Source of the DNA: Beroe forskalii
Lineage: Eukaryota; Ctenophora; Nuda; Beroida; Beroidae
Reading direction: 5' to 3'
DNA: 64,000 bases
Assembly (NCBI GenBank): GCA_011033025.1
Contig: WFMF01000006.1
Span: 992,001 to 1,056,000 of the forward strand
Shown: piece after piece, positions 24,001-33,200 of the stretch
Position numbering within the stretch: the first letter of the stretch is position 1
How the letters are laid out: every line of letters starts with the position of its first letter
Program-made: the position numbers and the translations under genes
Notes under the pieces: generated by a model
Seen by the model: the letters and a program-made list of their open reading frames with translations, nothing else
Database searches by the model: none
Told to the model about the DNA's origin: nothing

Positions 24001-27000
24001 TGGCAGGATTTTTGAGGTTAGGGTCCTGCAAAGTGAGCAGCCTACGACAGGGCTCTGGTGACGCAGCCCAGCAGGGTCCCGGGGCCCACGAAAAATGTGA
24101 GAATAGGGTGTTCTAGACTGTTTTTTGCAATAAAGAAATAGCCAAGAGCAGAAAAATTGAGTTGAAATATATCAAGTCTATTCCGAGGGGGGCCGCAGCC
24201 CCGACGGCTCTCCCCGCAGGTCACAGCCCCTGCTAGTCCTTGTCAAAGCGCCTGTCTTCGTAGCAGACAGTATTTGTTTCTTCTAAGCAGGCAGTAGTTC
24301 TGTCTTCTGAGCAGGCAATAGTTCTGTCTTCTGAGCAGGCAGTAGTTCTGTCTTCTGAGCAGGCAGTAGTTCTGTCTTCTGAGCAGGCAGTAGTTCTGTC
24401 TTCTGAGCAGGCAGTAGTTCTGTCTTCTGAGCAGGCAGTAGTTCTTTCTTTTGATCATGACTCATGACTCTTTCTCTGGGTGTAATATTGGAGCCTATCT
24501 GCTCCTCAGAAATTTAGGCATTGATGAAGAAGAATAACGTAGAATAAGTCCACCTGAGACAACGGAATTTGGAAGGATTTTTCGCCCACTGAAAAGTAAA
24601 TGGTTTTGGAATCTGCGGTGGTAGAATGAGCTGTTGAATAATTGTAAACAACAGCAGTTTCAGTTGGAGGAATGGTGGGCAGGGGAGCACAAGGCAGGGG
24701 TCTGGAGGAGCTGCTGTGACACGTGAAGATTTGGGCGCGAGAGTAGTTGAGGGGCGGCACCCCATACCCCTGACTACATGTTATTGTAACCTCCCTGCCT
24801 GCCATGAAGTAAGGCACGTTACTGGGGTTGTGGAATGTTCCCTGACCCACTTGGAGGTGCTCTAGCTCACATACATCTCCCCATGCGTGTGGCTCAAAGA
24901 TCCGGAGATCACTAAACATGTCCAAGGCGACCGGACGCGAGAAATCTGAGAAATCCGAGCTCTCTTGTCCGTAAGAATAGCCCCTATTTCGAAATCTCTT
25001 CAAGCTATACCCGAACCATCCATCCCAATCATTGTAATCTCTGTAGATTGCGTAAGATTGGTTGAATAATTCGTCACTAAACATAGTGCTGCTCACTGAC
25101 TTTAATCCGTACTGGTTTTCGACCAATGTTGGAGACTCGTTGCAGTTTTCACGTTCCGAGGATAATTCACGGCCAGCTGCCATGCATGCGTGCAACGGGT
25201 GTTCTGATACGATGCTCACGACATTATCCTCTCCCCGGTAATTAGCGATGTCTGATCGTGCTATCCTCCACAGTTGATCTGATGACCCGTTACATGTTGA
25301 CCAAGTGAGACTTGGCAAGTTCCTTGAGTCAGACTGTCTGACGCACGTTGCTATGGAGAGGCAGCTGGACCAATCGCTCCTGTTAGAAATCATGAGAGTG
25401 TTTGATATGTGGTATCCTTGATCTCCAAACTTGTTTCTAACGAGATCGCTCAGATTTTGATGGTATTCCATTTCCATGCAGCCCCGATGAAAACTAACCA
25501 CTCGTCCACCTGTGTGCCTGCCCCTCAACATAGATCCAGCACCAGTGTCATTGTAAAGTAAACATTCCCATATTTCATTCTCGAAATAAGATATATAATC
25601 ATAGGTGAAGACTTTGCAGCTCCAAAAGTATGTACAGTATTCCCAGCAGTCTGTAAGTTCATACGTTATTATGCGATTAAAGAAGAAAGGAGCCTTTGAT
25701 ATAACGTAGGGGTAGGAGTCTGATTCCCATATCCACCCACAGTGAGCGAATTCTTTGATAAAATCCCTTCCACTCATGCTCTTGATCGGGTTGGATTTTG
25801 GAAAAGTTGGTGCGTTGCAGAGAGTCATGTTACCTGCTGCACCATTCTTACCTTCCCCCAGATTCTTGGGATGTAGTCGGACCGACTGATCCTTATCAGC
25901 ATAACTCAAGGACAAACACGAAAGGATCAACACTACATACATATTCAGGATCAAATTCTTATTGATGGTTTTCGTGTGACGAACGATTGCATTAAAAATA
26001 GAATAAGAAAATGAAAACGAGAGCTTGATAACGCGAATGAGAAATACAATTAAAAAGCTACTCAAAATCAAGTTGATTTTGATTAGCTTTTTAATTGTAT
26101 TGCTCATTCGCGTTGTCCGAAGCTGAGATCATCATCATGGGTTTTGCAATTTGTAATGTTATAGTTAATCAAAAAAGGGTAAAGTAGTTTAATATGATAT
26201 TTTTATTCGACAGAATAGAGACCCGCACTTGAATTTCTGCGTAACAACGTCTTTGAAGGACTTTGCCCCTGTCCCCTGCTGGGGCTCTACCCCTGACCCC
26301 TGCTGGGGCTGTACCCATGTCCCTTGCTGGGGCTGTACCCCTGACCCCTGCTGGGGCTGTGCCCCTGACCCCTGCTGGGGCTGTACCCTGTCCCCTGCTG
26401 GGGCTGTACCCCTGACCCCTGCTGGGGCTGTACCCCTGACCCCTGCTGGGGCTGTACCCCTGTCCCCTGGTGGGGCTCTGCCCCTGACCCCTGCTGGGGC
26501 TGTACCCCTGTCCCCTGGTGGGGCTATGCCCCTGACCCCTGCTGGGGCTGTACCCCTGTCCCCTGGTGGGGCTCTACCCCTGACCCCTGGTGGGGCTATG
26601 CCCCTGACCCCTGCTGGGGCTGTACTCCTGTCCCCTGCTGGGGCTCTACCCCTGACCCCTGGTGGGGCTATGCCCCTGACCCCTGCTGGGGCTGTACCCC
26701 TGTCCCCTGGTGGGGCTCTACCCCTGACCCCTGCTGGGGCTTTGCCCCTGTCCCCTGCTGGGGCTGAACCCCCGTCCCCTACTGGGGCTGTACCCCTGAA
26801 CCCTGCTGGGGCTGTACCCCTGACCCCTGCTGGGGCTCTACCCCTGACCCCTGCTTGGGCTGTGCCCCTGACCCCTGCGGGGGCTGAACCCCTGCCCCCT
26901 GCTGGGGCTGTACCCCTGACCCCTGCTGCGGCTGTGCCCCTGTCTCCTGCTGGGGCTCTACCCCTGACCCCTGGTGGGGCTGCCCGGCTGCGCCCCGAAA

Positions 27001-27646
27001 ACAGGTGTTTGATTAATTGGAGCACGTGCCAAAATGCACGAGTTTTTTTCTTTTTTTTCGGGTGGGATTTTGACCGGATGTGAATTCGTCCGGGTGGGCT
27101 TTCGTAAGGGTGGGCTGCACCATACACGCCCATTCCTCGCGGGATTTACTCCACTTCATCCGTTGGTGGGCGTGAAACTAATTTCAGCCTGCAGCTCCCT
27201 CAGGGTCCAAGTGAACAGACGTTAGAAGAACGGAGACAATACTGGCTGAAGAGAAAACAGGAAATCGTGGAACTCAAGAAGAAGGCTGCTTTAGAAACGC
27301 TTCAAGTTCAAGAGGTATTATCCGACCATTTGAATATTGAGTTGGTTTATTTGATCCATTATACTTAAATTACATATGTGCAATTTGATGATTACCGCAT
27401 CTATGTTTATTTAAATTCTTTTTATCGTTAATTAAAAAAGACCAAATAAGAGAGGGCTTTATGGTGACATATGCGTTGCATTCCCAGGAGTCGATTGGGC
27501 GTCCTAAGTCTGCCCGCGTAGCTAAGCGAGTGCTGAAGGAGGGCGAGACTCCGACGGACCAGGCGGACGATGAGAGTCCGGACAAGTACCCTGCCATGAG
27601 TCAGGCCTTGGCGGACGCTCTCAGACGCGAAGTTGTCAACAGATAA
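15041..27646 (+). CDS. CFAP36: Cilia- and flagella-associated protein 36 (CFAP36/CCDC104), 11 exons
   Basis: Exons: 15041-15146, 15375-15544, 16708-16816, 17037-17082, 17322-17342, 17532-17743, 19250-19332, 19700-19789, 23518-23619, 27195-27314, 27488-27646. Together they make 1218 nt, 405 residues, in frame across every junction with GT-AG introns. The N-terminal exons encode the BART-like domain: WIYDSVVGFLNSPIW, then VFDGSSPDTSEYTEIHTRYK, then NFDLFKSIMVRHNASLSLQA, all close to human CFAP36 as I remember it. The middle is acidic and proline-rich. The end has a charged helix (EERRQYWLKRKQEIVELKKK) and finishes ALADALRREVVNR, like the vertebrate C-terminus. The family protein sits in cilia and binds ARL3 through the BART-like domain (established knowledge). 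The vertebrate protein is about 340 residues; the extra length is in the linker. The acceptor of exon 10 could instead be 27204, and exons 6 to 9 are the least conserved. Confidence 0.9.
15805..16686. mobile_element. Small Mutator-like (MULE) element in CFAP36 intron 2
   Basis: Flanked by a 9-bp direct duplication TTTATAATT (15796-15804 and 16687-16695), the length expected for Mutator-like elements. The ends hold inverted arrays of CGGACATTTGTCCGACA. The core (16020-16436) carries a degenerate transposase fragment on the minus strand. The element ends 21 nt before CFAP36 exon 3. Confidence 0.65.
16017..16436 (-). pseudogene. MULE-type transposase fragment
   Basis: The 139-residue frame shows two blocks in family order. 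One is LPLFYGLLPGKTTTLYRNFF, resembling the conserved leucine-proline-K-T segment of MULE catalytic domains. The other is IAEGWHYGLNPML followed by EQALTDLKLTRRQ, resembling the family's C-terminal N-x-E-x-W/F-H-x-x-L block. The region between them is much shorter than in intact transposases and the DDE catalytic set is absent. It is an internally deleted, inactive remnant lying between the inverted arrays of the element. Recognition is from memory, without a search. Confidence 0.5.
17744..19249. other. CFAP36 intron 6
   Basis: Holds a 99-bp mini-palindrome at 17813-17911 (AGAATGATTCTT ... AAGAATCATTCT, with a CACCTG / CAGGTG stem inside) and a dispersed repeat piece at 18630-18785. No other exon is supported. 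Confidence 0.5.
18630..18785 (+). repeat. Dispersed repeat (three copies in window)
   Basis: The word set TTCGAAAATAT, CAATATTACCC and TTTCGTTCCTCATAA with ATATCTCGTAAGGT recurs, diverged, at 57300-57475 and partly at 59155-59235. The family is unknown. Confidence 0.5.
19784..19927 (+). repeat. 35-bp minisatellite starting at the CFAP36 exon 8 donor
   Basis: Four copies of a unit containing CTTCAGGCATTTCAAACG and AAGGAAATGTTTTGTG. The first copy begins inside exon 8 as CCTCAG|GTATTTTTCAAACG, spanning the splice donor. Copies 2 to 4 carry GC at the equivalent position, so only the first donor looks functional. Confidence 0.8.
20490..20800. repeat. Degenerate array of GTCTGACG / GTCAGAGACACG words
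   Basis: Roughly 30-bp units with cores AGTCTGACGTAC and TGTCAGAGACACGTAG, strongly diverged, in CFAP36 intron 8. Confidence 0.6.
21130..23040 (+). repeat. GGTACC satellite with 940-bp higher-order period
   Basis: The core unit is about 17 bp, TTAACAACGGTACCACG with variants, in two arrays (about 21135-21780 and 22098-22670). Each is followed by the same non-repeat tail (AAATTAAGCAAGACTA ... CATGCCTCACTGGTAATTAT), so the whole array-plus-tail is tandemly duplicated with a 940-bp offset (22100 against 23040). It lies in CFAP36 intron 8. No coding sequence. Confidence 0.85.
23620..24242. other. CFAP36 intron 9, proximal part
   Basis: No exon is convincingly supported. An exon-like stretch after CCCCGCAG at 24220 runs into a minisatellite and lacks a donor, so I left it out. 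Confidence 0.4.
24245..24451. repeat. 24-bp minisatellite
   Basis: About eight copies of a unit with core GCAGGCAGTAGTTCTGTCTT, just downstream of the 3' end of the nested minus-strand gene. Multiples of three keep the frames open, producing spurious minus-strand repeat peptides. Confidence 0.85.
24506..26107 (-). CDS. Intronless PAN/lectin-like/sushi protein, nested antisense in CFAP36 intron 9
   Basis: A single open frame of 533 codons. The likelier start is the internal ATG at 25942 (residue 56). It opens MYVVLILSCLSLSYA, a good signal peptide, whereas the upstream part lies in a hairpin and is Lys/Ile/Phe-rich. Seen in order: a PAN/apple-like region (about 118-212, with CWEYC, SCKVFTYD and ECLLYN); a cysteine- and tryptophan-containing segment (about 228-330) with SLTWSTCNGSSDQLWRI, resembling a ricin-type trefoil lectin repeat with Q-x-W; and a sushi/CCP-like domain (about 412-473, AGREVTITCSQGYGV). 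Several N-x-S/T sites fit a secreted or surface protein. There is no membrane helix at the C-terminus; a downstream exon after the CAG|GTGGAC near 24555 cannot be excluded. It is paralogous to the gene at 34895-38496. The family is unrecognised and function is not shown. Confidence 0.75.
   Translation of the reverse strand: MSNTIKKLIKINLILSSFLIVFLIRVIKLSFSFSYSIFNAIVRHTKTINKNLILNMYVVLILSCLSLSYADKDQSVRLHPKNLGEGKNGAAGNMTLCNAPTFPKSNPIKSMSGRDFIKEFAHCGWIWESDSYPYVISKAPFFFNRIITYELTDCWEYCTYFWSCKVFTYDYISYFENEIWECLLYNDTGAGSMLRGRHTGGRVVSFHRGCMEMEYHQNLSDLVRNKFGDQGYHISNTLMISNRSDWSSCLSIATCVRQSDSRNLPSLTWSTCNGSSDQLWRIARSDIANYRGEDNVVSIVSEHPLHACMAAGRELSSERENCNESPTLVENQYGLKSVSSTMFSDELFNQSYAIYRDYNDWDGWFGYSLKRFRNRGYSYGQESSDFSDFSRPVALDMFSDLRIFEPHAWGDVCELEHLQVGQGTFHNPSNVPYFMAGREVTITCSQGYGVPPLNYSRAQIFTCHSSSSRPLPCAPLPTIPPTETAVVYNYSTAHSTTADSKTIYFSVGEKSFQIPLSQVDLFYVILLHQCLNF
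26022..26113. repeat. Near-perfect 42-bp-arm hairpin
   Basis: AACGCGAATGAGAAATACAA reads inverted as TTGTATTGCTCATTCGCGTT, with AATTAAAAAGCTA/TAGCTTTTTAATT inside, centred near 26070. It overlaps the 5' end of the nested minus-strand gene. It may be a small MITE or part of a promoter. Confidence 0.8.
26242..26990. repeat. 24-bp CCCCTGCTGGGGCTGTACCC minisatellite
   Basis: About 31 copies, GC-rich and itself palindromic (CCCC...GGGG). Because the unit is 8 codons, long frames are open on both strands (plus strand LTPAGAVP repeats, minus strand RGTAPAGV repeats). They are a by-product of the repeat and are not annotated as genes. It lies in CFAP36 intron 9, upstream of the nested gene. Confidence 0.85.
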
Positions 27647-27944
27647 GATAGCTGAGGGAGGACGCAGGGAGACTATTAGAGACGGGATTTGGTGCGCGAT
27701 CTGATATGATCCGGCAAATATTATTATTGTTATACCAGTTGCTAAGATGAGATATACTGCCAAAGCATGTCATTTTGTCACGAAAACGCTCTCATCCATA
27801 TTTGAGTTTCACTTAAACCCCACTACCACGTTTACTTTTTTAGTATGCATTTAGTCTTGATCACGTTGCTGCAATTGGGTAATAGCGATACAATGGAACT
27901 GAGCCGTATTTGTTGCGTTGTTGACACATGGCCCCTTAATCATA

Positions 27945-27950
27945 AATAAA
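27945..27950 (+). promoter_or_regulatory. Candidate CFAP36 polyadenylation signal
   Basis: AATAAA about 300 bases after the CFAP36 stop codon at 27646, a plausible 3' UTR length. Confidence 0.45.
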
Positions 27951-29040
27951 CTTTCCAATTCAAATCATACTGCATATGAACATTATTTAACCATTATTAA
28001 AGTTAATATTGATATTGATCAGTTTAAACTTGACTTTCATGAAGCTGCTCGGCCAGCATTGCCAAACATATGCTCATATGGATCGATCGATAAAACGTCT
28101 AAAATACTGTTCTTTCGATAGAAATTCTATGAACAGTAACTGTAAATTGTGGGCAAATTGTGGGCAATATGAAATGTGTAAAAATATCGATCCCTTCTTC
28201 GATCAATCCATCTGCACACATATGCGGCCATGGTTAAACGTCTGATTCAACGTCAAGATCATTACAAATTTCAATTTGAATTTGCTGTGAGCAGGGTAAT
28301 CTCTAAAATGTTAAAATATTTGTCTGTACAGTAATTTTGATAATGATAAAATATTTATTACGTACCTTAAATTAAAACAGAACACCAACTTATGTTTCAA
28401 GCCGTCATTCCAATTCCAATTCCATGAACGATGAAGTGCAAATATATGCAATTGCAATTCGATCAATTAAATTTAATAGATTATAATTCACCCTTCATAT
28501 TTTGTAAAACACGAATTTGAGATATGAGTTGGCCAGGACGTGTATTAACGATTGACGGTGGTCTTGAGTCCGTAGGTCCCGTGGATTTTGCTCCGATGGC
28601 CATAAAAATTTTAAGGGGGCCTTCCTCGAAATTTCGCTAAGTAACTTAGTGACAGACATACAAGTGACATTCAAAGTGATTCTGAAAATGCCATGCAGAA
28701 ACATTGAAAACTGGCGGAGGTATGATGAAAAGTCCACTTGCTCATTTTGGCAAAATGGCAAACTGAGATATAAGCGATTTTGCGTATTTTTGCTAACTTA
28801 AAGTTAAAGGAATGACGGCTTTGCTGAGACTTTTTTTGTAAATTAATACATTACATTTCAACGAAATCAGGGAGTTTTTAGTTTCAAGTTTTAACTAAAG
28901 GAGTAAATGATTCAGCTGTGAGAAATCAGAAATAAAATGATTCACTGGTCAGGTTCTGTCGTTGGCAGTCCCTCGTGAGCTTGAAAATTGAGTTTGATGC
29001 ACCGTTCGTGATTGTCAGACGCCCGACCAGCTGACAAAAG
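27951..29040. other. Intergenic between convergent CFAP36 and RSPH14
   Basis: Contains a possible small inverted-repeat element bounded by AAGCCGTCATTCC (28399-28411) and GGAATGACGGCTT (28809-28821). No target duplication was found. Nothing else is recognised. Confidence 0.4.
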
Positions 29041-29044
29041 CTGG

Positions 29045-29825
29045 TCGGAGAGCTCGTGTAACGCTGCGTTACGAGCTCGTGTAACGCTACGTTACAAGCT
29101 CATCTAACACCGCTTTACGAGCTAGTGTAACGCCGCGCTACGAGCTCGTGTAACGCTACGTTACAAGCTCGTGTAACGCCGCGTTACGAGCTCGTGTATC
29201 GTCGCGTTACGAGCTCGTGTATCGCCGCGTTACGAGCTCGTGTAACGCCACGTTGCGAGCTTGTGTAACGCTGCGTTACCGGCTCGTGTAACGCTGCGTT
29301 ACACGCTCGCGTAACGAGCCGGTGTTACGCCGCGTTACGAGCTGGTGTTACGCCGCGTTACGAGCTCGAGTAATGCCGCGTTACGACTTTACGAGCTCCA
29401 GTAACGCCGTGTTACGAGTTCCTGTAACGCCGCGTTACGAGTTCCTGTAACGCCGCGTTACGAGTTGGTGTTACGCCGCGTTACGAGTTGGTGTTACGCC
29501 GCGTTACGAGTTGGTGTTACGCTGCGTTACGAGCTCGTCACGCCGCGTTACGAGCTCGTGTAACGCTGCGTTACAAGCTCGCGTTACGAGCTGGTGTTAC
29601 GCCGCGTTACGAGCTTTGGTGCTACGCCGCGTTACGAGCTCGTGTAACGCAGCGTTACGAGCTCGTGTAACGCTGCGTTACGAGTTCCTGTAACGCCGCG
29701 TTACGAGCTCCTGTAACGCCGCGTTACGAGCTCCTGTAACGCCGCGTTACGAGCTCGTGTTACGCCGCGTTACGAGCTCGTGTAACGCTGCGTAACAAGC
29801 ACGTGCAACGCCGCGTTACGTGCGC
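29045..29825. repeat. 23-bp palindromic GTAACGCCGCGTTAC minisatellite
   Basis: About 34 copies of GAGCTCGTG plus GTAACGCCGCGTTAC. Both parts of the unit are palindromic (GAGCTC, and GTAACGC/GCGTTAC around a C). It sits between the 3' ends of two convergent genes. Confidence 0.85.
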
Positions 29826-30036
29826 GACACATAAAAAATGTGGTAAGAGCGAGTCAGACACAGACAAAGACTGGAGAAATTGCGCAAAGTGACTACCCCA
29901 CCATTGGTAAAGGTTCAAACTTGAAGATCAACCTTGAAGTTGAAGACTAAGCTAATAATCAGATATTGAGATAACCATTTTCATTTTTGATCTAAATACC
30001 ATTTTCACATCGATGTATATTTACATAAAATCATCA

Positions 30037-30067
30037 TTTATTTTTGCAATTGCTAATGAAATTTATT
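30037..30067 (-). promoter_or_regulatory. Candidate RSPH14 polyadenylation signals
   Basis: Two minus-strand AATAAA hexamers (30037-30042 and 30062-30067), roughly 200-230 bases past the RSPH14 stop. Confidence 0.4.
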
Positions 30068-30267
30068 TTTTCTTGTAAGAGGGGATAGGGGATGGGGGGT
30101 TGTGGGACGTCTGGGAGTTATAAGATCAAATAAGAGTTCTGAGTGGGGAGTTCCTAATTTCATGTTACTGTCTCTTTACAAAATTACAAGGGTGTATTGG
30201 CAATGGCATGGAGTACCACTACCAATGTCTGTGATCAATATTTTCAGTGAATCAGAAAAAGAAGTGT

Positions 30268-33200
30268 TCATGGCTTCCACGTGATCACTTTGATTGCAGT
30301 TGTTGTCACCTTCTCAATCATCGGGCCTCCTTCAACATGAATCTTCTCCAGCTGAAAGGTGGGCTCAGGTTTACTGTTTATTGTTTAATTTACACTCTTA
30401 TGGTATGGTATGAAACCATGTAAGCATGGCATCAGCTTATGACCAAAAATAATATATTCATTGAGTTGGGCATGGAAGTTCTACCCTGATCCCTGGCATA
30501 AATTTGTTACAAAATATAATTACAATCTAATAACTCAATTACAATAGATTTATAGAGTTAACTTTTACTCACAATTGGTACAATCTCTGCAAGTTGTTTC
30601 CTTCCTTGAGGAGCTTCTGCCAGCATAGTTATAGCCTGAAATCATGGTAGATAAAGAAGCAGAATTCTACTTATAATCACATCAAAATGAGAAATCTGTC
30701 GAAAATCGCTTTTATGACGATAAGCTAACGACTCAGTGCTTCAGTGTTTTTGGACATTCGGAATTAGAATTTTATAGAATGACCTTATATCTTTTAGTAA
30801 AAAAACCCAAATAGTCTTTAGAAAAAAAAACTGTAACAGGTAAACTAAAAAAATAGTTGTTCTGAGAAAATTGTTCAACGCCATAGTCCATTGTCTATTG
30901 ATATATCCACAAAAAATAGCCAAAATCCGGGGAGAAACCCCTTTTTTGGACCCATTTTCTCCCGAATTGGGGTACAAACTCCAACCGGCAATATCTCAGT
31001 TTGTGATTGAGATGTAGGTCGAATAAATACACTAAACCTTCAGGTACCAGGCTGATGACGAACATTGCGCAGGAGTAGCTACTTTCTCAAAATTTGCGAC
31101 TTACCGCTTTGTCTAAAATCTGTACATATCCGCCCTGATGCAGCCTTCATGCTTCAATAAAGAATAAACGAACTCTAAACTCTTTTCATTGGATGCAACT
31201 ATTCAATATGTCCTTTTAGTGCAATTTGAATGCCTTAGAACTGGCAAGAAATCTCCAGAGGGGGCTAGGAAGGTGGAAGAAGTTTCACATGATCAGGAGT
31301 GTTCTAGATTTATCATTCGCTCCTCTGAAATGCCCACATTAGTAGATTCTTTTCACAGCAGCTGTTCTCTCAACGAATATCAGGTTACAATTTGTTTTCT
31401 TCTTAGTCTCAGCCGTAATTTTCTGAGCATATCATATTATCATTTCTACGCAATTTTTTACGCAATTGGTTTCGATTTTGGTTCTCGATTCAATTGAATA
31501 TTTGGGATTGTTTGTGCCGCCTGGGGTTCTATGACATTCTATGGCTGCCGTCTGAATTAAACTTACGTCTCATGGGCATCTATCTGAGAGGCGTCTGTTT
31601 TATCAGGGGGCATCTGTTTCATCACAGACATCTGTCATGTCCTCAGATGTATCAAGGCTGCCGATAACTTTATTGTGACAAGAACTGCAGTTGCTCTAAA
31701 AAAGGGTATTTCAGTGTCAAGCACCATTTTGGGGAAGGACAAATAAAATACCAACATGTAGCCAAGTATCAAAGGAAGATAAGATATTGCAGTAAACTAC
31801 TACCCAGCCGGGACATGCAATATAGAATGCATCCCAGAAGATAGCAAATACACCTGCAAAGAAGATGGGAGTAAGGAATGCCGCTACAACTGGCAGGGAG
31901 AGGATTGCAACAATTGCTTTAATTAAGGGTATTTTGGGGAGCAGTGTCAAACACCATTTTGGGTAAGGAAACACATTAAAACAATCAGCAGATACCAACA
32001 TCACAGTCAGGGAATCATACTGCGTATCAAAGTAGAAGAATATCAGCACGACTACAGAGGAAGAATATACTCCAGTACTTACTGGGTTGAGGAAATTCTC
32101 CTTCCTCGACCCAGTGATCAGTCGGAGTGATGGCAGAGAAATTTACTGCCAGGGAAAGCATAAGTGCTTGTGACAAGTACTGCAAACCAGTTGAAGGTAA
32201 ATACACCTGTTGTTCAAAGGGAGATAAGATATGTGGCGAAAACTATTACCCTGATGGAGTCTGTAACAAATACTGCAAACCAGTTGAGGGTAAAGATCAT
32301 GTAGCCAAGAGGGAGATAAGATATTGCAGTAAACTACTACCCAACCGGGACATGCAATATCGAGTGCATCCCAGATGACCGCAAATACACCTGTAAAGGA
32401 AGATGGAAGTAAGGAATGCCGCTACAACTGACAGGGAGAGGATTGCAACACCTGCTCCAAAGGGTATTTTGGGGAGCAGTGTCAAACACCATGTTTTCCC
32501 AACAGAAAATTATTACTGTAGCGAAACAGGTGAAAAGGTGTGTATCGATAAGAGAAGCAATCTTAATAAGCCCTTAGGGTCCGGAACTGCTTCTATGATA
32601 CTTAGCGCTAATGAAATTTAACTAGTGGAGTAGAAAATGTAGCCGAGCAAGAAATTAAAGGATTTTCCTTGAGCGTCAGTTGTCAGGAAGAGATATTGAA
32701 TAACTGTTTCAATTGTAAATATATATTCTTTATTTTGAATTGATTGTAGTTATTGTAACTTCTGTTATTTAATTTATTTGATTTTGTATATGCTAGTTTC
32801 ATGACTCCTATGTTCAATCCAAAATCTAAAATTACAAAATAAAGTGATTCAACACCCATTTTTATAGTCCTGGGCCTTTTGGGCTGAACTCATACCCAAA
32901 ATTAGCATCAAGTTGTAAAGTATTTTTTTTGTTTTTTTATAGTATAGGGAAGGTTGTAAGGAACCCTCGTGTGGCCCTATCCTATAAGGTTAAGGGAAGA
33001 GCCCATTTCATAAAACGGGTAAACTCAATGAATGCATGATCGACGGGCGACGTCCGACACTCCGACGGGCGATGTCCTTCCGGGGCGATGTGCCGATGTC
33101 CTTCCCTTCATCGAAGGCGCAAAGGTGACGTCCAAATGTGGGACGTTGCGCCGCGCGCGCGAGGGCAGGGTAACATCCTACGAATTACGATAACGAAATG

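Noticed and set aside
24221-24290. Possible extra CFAP36 exon after CCCCGCAG
   Set aside because: Runs into the 24-bp minisatellite, with no donor and a stop; exons 9 and 10 are already in phase.
26189-27133. Long open frames on both strands (284 and 314 codons)
   Set aside because: They are produced by a 24-bp minisatellite whose length is a multiple of three; no domain, and both strands are equally open.
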